Notes under the pieces: generated by a model
Told to the model about the DNA's origin: nothing
The model's database searches: none
What the model saw: only the letters and a program-made list of their open reading frames with translations
Source of the DNA: Saprospiraceae bacterium UBA2329
Lineage (GTDB): Bacteria; Bacteroidota; Bacteroidia; Chitinophagales; Saprospiraceae
DNA: 64,000 nucleotides
Assembly: GCA_002344975.1 (NCBI GenBank)
Contig: DDUV01000120.1
Location: 39,143 to 103,142, forward strand
Direction of reading: 5' to 3'
Translations under genes and position numbers: made by a program
Part shown: positions 34,984-43,200 of the stretch, one piece after another
How the letters are laid out: every line of letters starts with the position of its first letter
How positions within the stretch are numbered: the stretch's first letter is position 1

Positions 34984-37398
34984 TTACGCCAGCGTAACCA
35001 AGGTAACCCCGTCGCCGCCCTCCGATGATTCGGGGTGCTTGATGTCCATCGGGAAATGGTACTCGCGGAGCTTCATACGCACGGCCTTGCGCAGGGTGCC
35101 GTCGCCTTTGCCGTGCAGGATGCGGAGGTTGTTGGCGCCGATCATAATGGCCTGATCTACAAATGCTTCCACTACGCGCATGGCCTCGTCCATCCGCATA
35201 CCGCGAATGTCTATCTTGGACTGGAAGCCCGCCGATTGGTCAATGGTGTCGGTCTGTACGCTGGCTCTGGAGTTGATCTCCAAGTGTTCGTTGGAGTGTT
35301 GCAAATCTAAGAGCTTGATCGTGAGGCGCATATCGCCCATAAGAACGACAGCCTTTTGTTTGCTCACCTGTTCTACCCTGCCGATGGCGCTGCCCGTGCG
35401 GAGGCGCACAAAATCGCCCTTACGGATGGGAGACTTTTTAATTTCGGGTTGCTGATACACTTCCTCTTGCAGCACCGTTACCTGTTGGGCCAATTTTTGC
35501 CTTTCTTCGCGCAATTTCTGCGCCATTTCGCGGGCCTTCTCTAAGTTTTTCTCTTCGCGTATTTCACGAATCAGGTGCTCTACGGCCCGGTTGCCCTGCG
35601 CCGTTTGTTGCAGTTCCTGTTCCTTAGTTTCCAATTTGAGGCGCTTTTTGCGGAATTCCAGATCGCGGTACATTTGCTCATACGACTTGATGAGCTTGTC
35701 TGCCTTCTGTTCTTTGAGCGCCAATTGGGTAATTTGCTCCTCCAATTCCTGCTTTTCGCGCTGCAGGTCTATCAGCAACTGATCCACCGCGCCTTCCTGC
35801 TCCCCTACCCTGCGGCGCGCGTACTCCAGCACTTTGGCATCGAGGCCGCTCTTTTGGGCAATTTCAAAAGCATAAGAACTACCCGGACGACCTATTTTCA
35901 GCTCGTAAGTTGGCGACAGGCTGTCTTTGTCGAAGGTCATGGAGCCGTTGACCAAGCCTTTGGTTTTAAAAGCAAAAATCTTGAGGTTGGAATAGTGCGT
36001 GGTGATTACGCCGGCCACTTTCCGGTGATTCAGTTCGCGGAGGATGGCCTCGGCTATGGCGCCGCCGATTTTGGGGTCGGTACCGGAACCAAACTCGTCA
36101 ATGAGTACAAGGGTACGCCGGTCTGCGTTTTCCAAAAACACCCGCATATTGGCCAACCGGGAACTGTAGGTACTCAGGTCGTCCTCAATGGACTGCTGGT
36201 CGCCGATGTCGGCAAAGAATTTATGAAAAATGCCGAATTCCGACTCTGTAGCCGCCGGCACCAAGAGGCCGCACTGCACCATGAGTTGCATCAATCCCAC
36301 CGATTTCATGGTGATAGATTTCCCGCCAGCATTGGGGCCACTGAGCAAAAGCAGGCGATTTTCGTGGTGCAAATGCAGGGTAAAGGGCACTGTTTTTCGA
36401 TTCAACTGCTTGTTTTTCACCAACAAAAGCGGGTGATAGCTCTTAATGAACCCCAACTGTGCTTTGTCTGCTACCCTGGGCTTGAGACCGTGCATCTGCA
36501 CCGCCAACCGGGCTTTGGCCTGCAACACATCGAAGCGCACGAGCAGGTGGAGGTAGTCTCTCATTTGGGGCGAATAAGGCCGCAGCGTGGCGCTCAATTC
36601 CTTGAGAATGCGGTATATCTCGCGGCGTTCCTCCGATTCGAGGTCGAAGATATCGTTGTTGATTTCGATGATGGGCTCCGGTTCGATGAAGGCGGTTCGG
36701 CCGGTAGCAGATTCGTCGTGGATGATGCCCCTGATTTTGCGCTTGTGTTCGGAAGGTACGCTGAGTACTCGGCGACCGTTGCGCACGCTTTCCACGTTGT
36801 CGCTCAGCCAGCCGTTGTTGCGGGCTTCCTGAATGATGCGGCGGAATACTCGGTCGAGTTCGCCCTGTTTTGAAAGGATGTTTTTGCGAATGCGCATGAG
36901 TTCGGGCGAGGCATCGGGGCGGATATTGCCGTCTTCGTCAATCACTTTTTCGATGGCTTTGATGAGGCCATCATCAAAAGGGATGGGGCGTACAATTTCG
37001 TACAGAGCCGGGTAGAGGAGGCGGCGTTCGGGGTTGAAAAAGCGGAAAATATCGCGGGTAAACAGCAGCACGATGTTGACGCGGCGGAAGGCTTCCTCGC
37101 TGAGCACATAGTCTTCAATGTCGAGCATGCGCAGGTCGGGCGCTATATCAAAGTAGGCAGTGATGGGGAATGGGTCGCTGCGGTCTATGGTGCGGCGAAA
37201 TTCGCTCACTTCTTCCAACTTCTGTTCTATGGCTGCCAGGTCGGTTTCGGGCCGGATGGCGGCGGTCACTTCACGGCCCAATTCGCCGAGGCAGAGTTGT
37301 GTGAGCAACTCCAATACTTTGTCAAATTCCAGCCTTTCAAAAAGGTCTTTCGGCTCCAGTAACATGCGTTTGTTCGATTTCGGCGCGCGCCGCTTCAT
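34984..37398 (-). CDS. mutS2: MutS2 family ATPase/nuclease
   Basis: 804 residues from ATG 37398 (MKRRAPKSNK); the frame is open to 37470, but that extension has no family character. MutS-type core and clamp domains lead to Walker A GPNAGGKS (354-361) and Walker B LVLIDEFGSGTDP (430-442), then a long coiled coil (about 540-660) and a C-terminal Smr domain with DIRGMRMDEAM and ILHGKGDGTLR. MutS2 acts on stalled or collided ribosomes and on branched DNA and is not part of mismatch repair. Length is typical. AATATTTG at about 37453-37460 (minus) may be the -7 element. Confidence 0.95.
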   Translation of the reverse strand: MKRRAPKSNKRMLLEPKDLFERLEFDKVLELLTQLCLGELGREVTAAIRPETDLAAIEQKLEEVSEFRRTIDRSDPFPITAYFDIAPDLRMLDIEDYVLSEEAFRRVNIVLLFTRDIFRFFNPERRLLYPALYEIVRPIPFDDGLIKAIEKVIDEDGNIRPDASPELMRIRKNILSKQGELDRVFRRIIQEARNNGWLSDNVESVRNGRRVLSVPSEHKRKIRGIIHDESATGRTAFIEPEPIIEINNDIFDLESEERREIYRILKELSATLRPYSPQMRDYLHLLVRFDVLQAKARLAVQMHGLKPRVADKAQLGFIKSYHPLLLVKNKQLNRKTVPFTLHLHHENRLLLLSGPNAGGKSITMKSVGLMQLMVQCGLLVPAATESEFGIFHKFFADIGDQQSIEDDLSTYSSRLANMRVFLENADRRTLVLIDEFGSGTDPKIGGAIAEAILRELNHRKVAGVITTHYSNLKIFAFKTKGLVNGSMTFDKDSLSPTYELKIGRPGSSYAFEIAQKSGLDAKVLEYARRRVGEQEGAVDQLLIDLQREKQELEEQITQLALKEQKADKLIKSYEQMYRDLEFRKKRLKLETKEQELQQTAQGNRAVEHLIREIREEKNLEKAREMAQKLREERQKLAQQVTVLQEEVYQQPEIKKSPIRKGDFVRLRTGSAIGRVEQVSKQKAVVLMGDMRLTIKLLDLQHSNEHLEINSRASVQTDTIDQSAGFQSKIDIRGMRMDEAMRVVEAFVDQAIMIGANNLRILHGKGDGTLRKAVRMKLREYHFPMDIKHPESSEGGDGVTLVTLA

Positions 37399-37548
37399 TA
37401 TATAAGGACATTGGAACAATAGGCAAGGCCAGAGGGTTCCGGTGGTGAAAAACAAATATTCTTCACTCAAACTCTACTGCCAATGCAACCACTTCTCGCG
37501 CTGAACCCCATATCTTTAGATGCTCGTGCAGAGCAGCAACCTCTGACC

Positions 37549-38328
37549 TCACAACTCTTTGATTTCCTTTGCAGTAAAGTGTATTTTTAGAAGTTCCTTG
37601 CCACTGGCATCGGCATAAAGGTAAGTTATTCCTGTAATGCCCGAAGGTTCCACCAGCTTGAAACCATCTTTAATCATTGGAGTTTCCAGAATAGACTCTT
37701 TGAATATCTGTTCTGCGTTGGGCATACTGTAAACATCTATGTACAGCTCGCCCACTATACAGTGATACACCAACGTATTGCCATTTTCCAGTGTAACATT
37801 GTTAATAACCAAATCACTTTCTTTATCCACGACCGGAAACTGCTGATTGATCCTGGTTAGCATCAACTGTAAGTCTTTTTCTTTGGAAGACATTGCCTTG
37901 TCACCGGGTCCGCCAAGCTTGTTTTTCGCCATGAAGTCTTGGTAGTTGCCCTGATTGATGGTCATTTCTTTGAGAATGGTCTTGTCTTTTTGGTTTCTGA
38001 CATAGCCTTTCATGACAACGCCCTCTTTAATGAAATTCCGCGCCTCGCTAATATCGGTAACTATCAACTCCATAACTGTTGGAAGATAATTATTCATCAA
38101 AGTAGCGGCTACGGACCCTGTGTCCACTATAACATCAATAAATATTTCAACTTCATTTTCGGACTTCAGCTTAGCCGAAACACCTCTGAGCAACTGCGTT
38201 TCAGGGAAATACTTAGTAGTGGCTGCATTGAATTGAGCGACAAACTTCTCTACCCTATCTTTTTTCGTTTGGCAGGCTGTTCCCAACACGACCAAAAGCA
38301 ATACGACCAAAATGTGTACAATTTTCAT
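37549..38328 (-). CDS. Lipoprotein of unknown function
   Basis: 259 residues from ATG 38328, which starts a clear lipoprotein signal (IVHILVVLLLVVLGTAC, Cys near 19). The frame continues upstream to 38367 but that would disrupt the signal. The mature part is lysine-rich, mixed alpha/beta, with two similar halves (LKSENEVEIFIDVIVDTG and VTLENGNTLVYHCIVGE), suggesting an internal duplication. No enzyme motif is recognised. Lower GC than mutS2 and the M16 peptidase gene around it. Confidence 0.75.
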   Translation of the reverse strand: MKIVHILVVLLLVVLGTACQTKKDRVEKFVAQFNAATTKYFPETQLLRGVSAKLKSENEVEIFIDVIVDTGSVAATLMNNYLPTVMELIVTDISEARNFIKEGVVMKGYVRNQKDKTILKEMTINQGNYQDFMAKNKLGGPGDKAMSSKEKDLQLMLTRINQQFPVVDKESDLVINNVTLENGNTLVYHCIVGELYIDVYSMPNAEQIFKESILETPMIKDGFKLVEPSGITGITYLYADASGKELLKIHFTAKEIKEL

Positions 38329-38441
38329 AGAATACTTTTTTGTTTTGTATCCAAAGTTCAATTTCAAAATTTGTCCTCACTTGCTCCGGCGAGTATTCTG
38401 AAAATCCGGTCAGCTTTTCAAACCAACTCATTACCAAAGTT

Positions 38442-41303
38442 TTAATACCCAAATATCTCCTCCATGCCCAACTCCTTCACCGGGCCGAACGAGGCTAAAT
38501 AATCCATGTCCACGCGGTCGCGGCTGCCCAGAACGAGGAAGGTAAATGCGCGACCTTTGACGTATTGCTGCTGAAATGCCTGGAGGTCCTGGATGCTGCA
38601 GGTTTGGAGATGATCATAAATTTCGCGGCGAAAATCGGTGCTGATGCCGATGTCTTGCCAGGCGCGGGCCGTCCAGTACAACATGGAGGGCAGGGTGCGC
38701 TCCGAAGCGATGCGTTTGAGGATGGAGTGCCGTGCGTGTTCCATTTGCGCCTCGGCTACCGGCATGTCTTCTATGATGCTGAGCAAGGCCGGGAGCGCGT
38801 CGGAGAGCTTGTCGGGCTGCGTGCCCACATAAGCACGGAGGTAGTGGGCGCGGTTGCTTCGGGCCGGCGAGCTGTACATGGCGTAGGTGGAATAGGCCAG
38901 GGCTTTGGCCTCGCGGATTTCCTGAAAAACGATGGAAGAAAGCCCGTAGCCGAAGTACTCGTTGTACCAGTCGCGGTAGAGGTGTTCGTCGCGACTGAAC
39001 GCGGGCGTACCTTTCGACACCAACAACACGTCGGCCTGCACGATGGGAAAGTCCACAAACAAGACCTGATTTTGCGGGGTATCTAATTCGTTGAAAGTGC
39101 GCAAGGTAGGTACGGGCTTGGGCGAGTTGTTGGGAACGTGGTACTTCTCCAACAGGCGCGCCACCTCGTTGTGATCTTTGGTGCCATAGTAGTAAATGCG
39201 GTGATCGAGGCCGCACAGCGCGCTGATCTGCCCGGTGAGTTCCTCGGGTTGCAGGGCGCGCAGTTCCCGCTCCGAAAGGCGATAAGTAAAAGGCGATTGA
39301 GCACCGTAGCGGGCATAGGCGCTCATGGCGTCGCGGAGGATGACGTTGCGGTCCTTTTTGGCGTTGTCGCGTTTGAGCAGGGTGTCGGAGATGATGTTGC
39401 GCAGGGCCGGATCGTCGTTTTGCACGCCGGCCAGCAGTTCTTCCAGCAATTGCAGTCCTTCCTCCAACGATTCCTCCAATCCTTCGAGCGTAATGTAGGC
39501 GCGTTCGTCGTTGCAGGTGGCGGCAAAGGAAAGCCCCAGCCGGAACAGTTCCTGCTTGATCTGGGTGCCCGTTTTCCGGGAAGTGCCGAGGTAGGGCAGA
39601 TAACTCATGGCCACTGCAAAGGCGGGGTCGCTGCTTTTGCCCATTTCAAAAATATAGTCGAGGCGGAACAGCGGGTTGGTAGGATTGTAAACGTAGTCGA
39701 AAGGCAGGCCGTTGCTCAGCGGGTAGGATTGGATGCCGGCTTCAAAATCGTCGAAAACGGGCTGAATCGGCTCTGTAGCCGTTTCCAAAAACTCGCGGGC
39801 AAAATCCGATACCCCCTCGCGATTGAGCGTCACCGAGGTAATGGGCGGTTTCTCCACTTTGATGACGCCCTTGTCTTCGCCCTGCCGCTTGTACACCACC
39901 ACATAGTTGTCGGGGCGCAGGTGCCGGTTGGCGAAAGCCACAATGTCTTCTTTGGTCAAGCGCTGCATGATCTCTATGCGGCGGGTCATTTGTTCCCAGG
40001 GCAGGCCGTTGATGAAGGCATACGTCATGCGGGTAATGCGGTCGCTGTTCGATTCCAACGAGCGCCACTCTTCCAACTTGGCATCTTTTACCACCGCTTC
40101 CGGCAGTCGGTCGTCGAACTCGCCTCCGCGCAGGCACTCCAATTGCTGCAACAGCAGTTGTTCGGCCTCCTCCAGCGTTTGCCCTTCGCGGGGTTTGGCG
40201 TACAGCCCAAAGGCGGTGTAGTCGGCGTTGGGCCAGCTCCAGGCCTCCGATTCCAGCACCATCTGGGTCTGATTGAGTTGCGTATCGAGCAGGCCGGCCT
40301 GGTCATTGTACAAAATCCGGCGTACCATGGAGAGCATCACCTGTTCCTCCGATGCAGCGGGACCAAAGCGCCAGGCCATCTGGAGGTACGGCCCTTCCTG
40401 CCCGAACACCTCGCGGCGAATGGGCGCCGTGATGGGCGGTTGTTCTTCAAAAGTAAAAGGCGGTACGGGGCGCGCTTCGTAGTTGCCGAAATAGCGCTCG
40501 GCCAATTCCACTACCTCTGCCGGATCGAAATCGCCGGACAGCAAAATGGCCATGTTGTTGGGCACATAATAGGTGTGGAAGTAGCGCTGTATGTTGACCT
40601 GCGAAGGCCTCCGGAGGTGTTCGGGACTGCCCAGCGTGGTTTGGGTGCCATAGGGGTGAGTGGGGTAGATCGCCGCCCGAAGCGCGTGTCCCACCTTGCG
40701 GAAATCGCGGTCCTGACTGATGTTGAACTCCTCGTAAACAGTCTCCAATTCGGTGTGAAACAGGCGCAGGGCCATCATGCGGAAGCGCTCCGATTCGAGG
40801 CGCATCCAGCGTTCCAACTCGTTGCAGGGTATTTCGTTGACATATACGGTCTGGTCTAACCAGGTGTAGGCATTGGTGTGGTTGGCGCCGATGGCTCCGG
40901 AGAGTTTGTCGTATTCATTGGCGGCAGCCAGGGGGGCCGCTTCGTTCGACACGCGGTCTATTTCGGCATAGATGGCGAGGCGTTCTTCCTCTGTTTCGGC
41001 GGCGCGATGTTGTTCGTAAAGGTCGGAAATGCGCTGAAGGAGTTGCTCTTCCTTTTCCCAGTCCAAAGCGCCGATGCGACTGCTGCCTTTGAACAACATG
41101 TGCTCCATGTAGTGCGCCAGGCCGGTGGTATCGGCGGGGTCTTGTTTGGAACCGGCGCGCACGGCGATGTTGGTGAAGATGCGCGGCTCAAAGGGATTGA
41201 CGCTCATAAAGATGCGGAGGCCGTTGGAGAGCGTGTGTTCCAGCACCTGAAACGGGTCGCCGGGAATGGAGCGGAAGGTGTTCTGTGGTGAAGCAATCGT
41301 CAT
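38442..41303 (-). CDS. M16 family zinc metallopeptidase
   Basis: 953 residues from ATG 41303. The open frame extends to 41495, but that stretch is the repeated promoter region, not protein. The inverted zinc motif is HYMEH (64-68) with the downstream Glu in ELETVYEEFN; two M16 repeats follow, the second inactive (RLDYIFEMG). Size and layout fit pitrilysin/insulinase-like peptidases. No signal peptide is evident at this start, so a cytosolic location is likely although periplasmic homologues exist. Its promoter region (CACCTTTG at 41369-41376, minus) is duplicated 1 kb upstream. Confidence 0.92.
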   Translation of the reverse strand: MTIASPQNTFRSIPGDPFQVLEHTLSNGLRIFMSVNPFEPRIFTNIAVRAGSKQDPADTTGLAHYMEHMLFKGSSRIGALDWEKEEQLLQRISDLYEQHRAAETEEERLAIYAEIDRVSNEAAPLAAANEYDKLSGAIGANHTNAYTWLDQTVYVNEIPCNELERWMRLESERFRMMALRLFHTELETVYEEFNISQDRDFRKVGHALRAAIYPTHPYGTQTTLGSPEHLRRPSQVNIQRYFHTYYVPNNMAILLSGDFDPAEVVELAERYFGNYEARPVPPFTFEEQPPITAPIRREVFGQEGPYLQMAWRFGPAASEEQVMLSMVRRILYNDQAGLLDTQLNQTQMVLESEAWSWPNADYTAFGLYAKPREGQTLEEAEQLLLQQLECLRGGEFDDRLPEAVVKDAKLEEWRSLESNSDRITRMTYAFINGLPWEQMTRRIEIMQRLTKEDIVAFANRHLRPDNYVVVYKRQGEDKGVIKVEKPPITSVTLNREGVSDFAREFLETATEPIQPVFDDFEAGIQSYPLSNGLPFDYVYNPTNPLFRLDYIFEMGKSSDPAFAVAMSYLPYLGTSRKTGTQIKQELFRLGLSFAATCNDERAYITLEGLEESLEEGLQLLEELLAGVQNDDPALRNIISDTLLKRDNAKKDRNVILRDAMSAYARYGAQSPFTYRLSERELRALQPEELTGQISALCGLDHRIYYYGTKDHNEVARLLEKYHVPNNSPKPVPTLRTFNELDTPQNQVLFVDFPIVQADVLLVSKGTPAFSRDEHLYRDWYNEYFGYGLSSIVFQEIREAKALAYSTYAMYSSPARSNRAHYLRAYVGTQPDKLSDALPALLSIIEDMPVAEAQMEHARHSILKRIASERTLPSMLYWTARAWQDIGISTDFRREIYDHLQTCSIQDLQAFQQQYVKGRAFTFLVLGSRDRVDMDYLASFGPVKELGMEEIFGY

Positions 41304-41483
41304 AGTTGGTCGAGTTTGTATCGGAGTACGCCCTGAAGCGCCGAATTGTTTTGATGAGTGAGCGGGCGCAAAGGTGCGATAAATTTGGGAGTTGAACGAG
41401 TTTTTTATACGCCACGCCCTGCGTGGTAAACTTAGGTGGAACCCGCATAATAGGCCGCACGAGATGGAATCTCGCGCGAGCGG
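41277..41483. repeat. Long direct repeat, copy 1 (M16 peptidase promoter and start)
   Basis: About 207 bases nearly identical to 42285-42492, differing by two single-base indels and a short substituted patch near 41335. It covers the first codons of the M16 peptidase (MTIASPQNT), its upstream region, the CACCTTTG -7 box (41369-41376) and a terminal palindromic unit containing CTCGCGCGAG. Confidence 0.9.
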
Positions 41484-41527
41484 GGCGGGAAACATGAAGA
41501 TGGAATCTCAACGCGAGCGCGGGGGGA
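41465..41527. repeat. Short palindromic repeat units, proximal pair
   Basis: Two units at 41465-41490 and 41499-41527 share ATGGAATCTC followed by a CGCGAGCG-type stretch. Further units lie at 42263-42286 and 42471-42492, so the cassette is bordered by them on both sides. The core CTCGCGCGAG is a perfect palindrome. Confidence 0.7.
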
Positions 41528-41936
41528 GTTCATTTCTTACTATTTCCAGCAATTCATCAGAGGTAAGCAAATCTATCTTCGGGAAAGAAAGGCGCTTTAA
41601 TACTCGAAAATGAGCATCGTCCGAAACGATGTATTTGGCATTGGCGGCAATAGCACAGTCGGTGTATTTATTGTCGTCAGCATCCGCACCTATCAGATTC
41701 CAGCGATACCATGCATCTATTTTTTCAACATTGGGGAGGTTCAGAAGCAGACGGACGACATTTTGTGCAATTTCCGGTCGGGTCTTTTCGGCTATCTTTT
41801 CCTCGTACTCCATGAGTATGTCGTTCGTAATCAAAAGAGTCAAATCACCCAGCCTGACGGCATCAAATATTGGGCGGTATGGAGAACGAACCGGGAGGGA
41901 GATCAGTAATACGTTGATATCTAATACTATTCGCAT
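41508..41936 (-). CDS. PIN-domain toxin (COG1569-like)
   Basis: 142 residues. PIN ribonuclease fold: first acidic motif RIVLDINVLLISL (Asp5), Glu in NDILMEYEEKI, and DADDNKYTDCAIAANAKYIVSDDAHF carrying the conserved Asp residues. This matches the 'putative toxin-antitoxin component, PIN family' group, which cuts RNA. The antitoxin-like gene ends 8 bases upstream. The last codons (LPPRSR and stop) are formed by a short genomic repeat unit (41499-41527), so the 3' end was probably created by the rearrangement around it. AT-richer than its neighbours. Confidence 0.85.
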   Translation of the reverse strand: MRIVLDINVLLISLPVRSPYRPIFDAVRLGDLTLLITNDILMEYEEKIAEKTRPEIAQNVVRLLLNLPNVEKIDAWYRWNLIGADADDNKYTDCAIAANAKYIVSDDAHFRVLKRLSFPKIDLLTSDELLEIVRNELPPRSR

Positions 41937-41944
41937 ACGAACGC

Positions 41945-42148
41945 TTACTTGTATGAGGTACGCAAATGCTCGTTTTTCCAGATTTCAATCGTCCTCTCAT
42001 CCCATTCTTTTTCTTCCCAAAGCGCAGACATATCCCTGTCAATCAACTCGGCGAAATAAGCAGCGAGCAGTTGTTTAATGTCCAGCAACTGCTGTTCCGG
42101 GATGTTGGTGGCATAAAGTTTGAGCAATTCCAATTGAAGGTTACTCAT
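41945..42148 (-). CDS. Putative antitoxin of the PIN toxin
   Basis: 67 residues from ATG 42148 (MSNLQLELLKLYATNIPEQ). Helical and acidic: LLDIKQLLAAYFAELIDRDMSALWEEKEWDERTIE, ending in HLRTSYK. This is typical of the small antitoxins encoded just before COG1569-type PIN toxins. The frame is open to 42379 through the duplicated peptidase promoter, but that part looks noncoding. It should bind and block the toxin. The duplicated promoter at 42377-42384 points at it and may drive both genes. Confidence 0.8.
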   Translation of the reverse strand: MSNLQLELLKLYATNIPEQQLLDIKQLLAAYFAELIDRDMSALWEEKEWDERTIEIWKNEHLRTSYK

Positions 42149-42262
42149 GTGTCCGCTTGAGGTGCTGTGTGCGCTGAACATAGGCTGAAGTTGATATAAT
42201 GAATACAAACAAAATGGCATATTATGTTGAAAAGTTCGCCGCCACACGGTTTCAGGCTTAGT

Positions 42263-42286
42263 GAATGGAATCTCGGCGCGAGCGGG
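42263..42286. repeat. Short palindromic repeat unit, distal side of cassette
   Basis: ATGGAATCTCGGCGCGAGCG lies here, directly abutting long repeat copy 2, matching the units at 41465, 41499 and 42471. Confidence 0.65.
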
Positions 42287-42492
42287 GTGTTCTGTGGTGA
42301 AGCAATCGTCATAGTTGGTCGAGTTTGTATCGAGTACGCCCTTGGGCGCCGAATTGTTTTGATGAGTGAGCGGGCGCAAAGGTGCGATAAATTTGGGAGT
42401 TGAACGAGTTTTTTATACGCCACGCCCTGCGTGGTAAACTTAGGTGGAACCCGCATAATAAGGCCGCACGAGATGGAATCTCGCGCGAGCGG
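42285..42492. repeat. Long direct repeat, copy 2 (duplicated promoter and start codons)
   Basis: Near-identical copy of 41277-41483. It retains the minus-strand CACCTTTG box (42377-42384) and the first peptidase codons (MTIASPQNT), after which the sequence diverges into the toxin-antitoxin cassette. It borders the truncated TIR gene on its other side. Confidence 0.9.
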
Positions 42493-42684
42493 TTGCTCAT
42501 AGTTAGGCCAGGAAAGGCAAACCTCCTTTACCTCGCCCGGCACGATCTCCCCGTCGTACCACAGGGCAATCTGCCGGCTGCGCTCCAAGGGGATGAGCTG
42601 CTTTTTCAACTCCAGCAGCGCGTCTTTGTCCTCGCGGGCGTAGATGATGAAGGTGTTGAGTGGATTTTGGGCCGTTTCCGACAT
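42493..42684 (-). pseudogene. Truncated TIR-domain gene (5' remnant)
   Basis: The frame starts at ATG 42684 and reads NTFIIYAREDKDALLELKKQ, then IALWYDGEIVPGEVKE, which is the first third of a TIR domain (beta-A strand, acidic helix, WYDGEI loop). After about 60 residues the sequence leaves the TIR pattern and runs into long repeat copy 2. The rest of the domain, including the expected catalytic Glu, is missing and not found nearby. A CACCTTTG box (42701-42708, minus) 17 bases before the ATG shows it was once a normal gene. Bacterial TIR proteins are often NAD-degrading defence effectors; that role is only inferred. Confidence 0.75.
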
Positions 42685-43200
42685 GCCGTTGGTTTTCGTG
42701 CAAAGGTGCGAAAAGTTGGGGAAGATGGAAGGGTATTTCGTTGTTTTTATGGCCGATTGGTCCGTAGAGCCATCCTGTGAATCATGCCTGAAAAAGAGGC
42801 GTAGATTTCTGACGCTGAAAGACGCAGATTCTTGTGATCGTTATGCCCCTCTCGTTCGCGGAAATTCGTGCCCTTCGCTAAAATTCGCGTTAAAGATTTT
42901 TGCGTTCCGGCAGGAACGGGCGGATTTCGGATTTTGCCTCACAAGTCAGGGCGTACCCGAAGTTACGGCCTGTCTTCGACGCTGAAAGAAGCAAATTTGA
43001 GAATTAAATCTCCCCCCGTTTTCATGCGACACCTTCCCGCCTCGCTAACTCTTGACGCTCAGTTTGTCACCTGAAAACGCTCGCCTCTCAACCCAATCCA
43101 AGCTCAATTGTTACGATCATCGCTGCCCGCGCGAGGTTCATACCTCGTGCGGACTATCCGGCGGGTTCTACCCGCATCCTTATTTTCCTCAACCATTACC
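42685..43200. other. Gene-free region with interspersed repeat
   Basis: 516 bases with no supported gene. The segment at about 42876-42932, with GCGTTCCGGCAGGAACGGGC at its centre, recurs in inverted orientation at about 45333-45386. GACGCTGAAAGA occurs twice (about 42812 and 42976). The last part probably carries the promoter for the cytochrome gene. Confidence 0.5.

Noticed and set aside
35575..36873. Long plus-strand ORF (432 codons) opposite mutS2
   Set aside because: It is the antisense shadow of a full-length, motif-complete mutS2 and has no domain of its own. The same applies to ORFs at 643-1536, 39138-40859, 48250-49125 and 49369-50634.
38442..41495. N-terminal 64-residue extension of the M16 peptidase
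   Set aside because: The extension is the repeated promoter region and includes the -7 box; the family start fits ATG 41303.
42644..43074. Two overlapping plus-strand ORFs (113 and 68 codons)
   Set aside because: They run across interspersed repeat sequence and lack any protein features.
43130..43180. Similarity of ATACCTCG-containing sequence to the region near 34.95 kb
   Set aside because: Only about eight bases are shared, too short to call a repeat.
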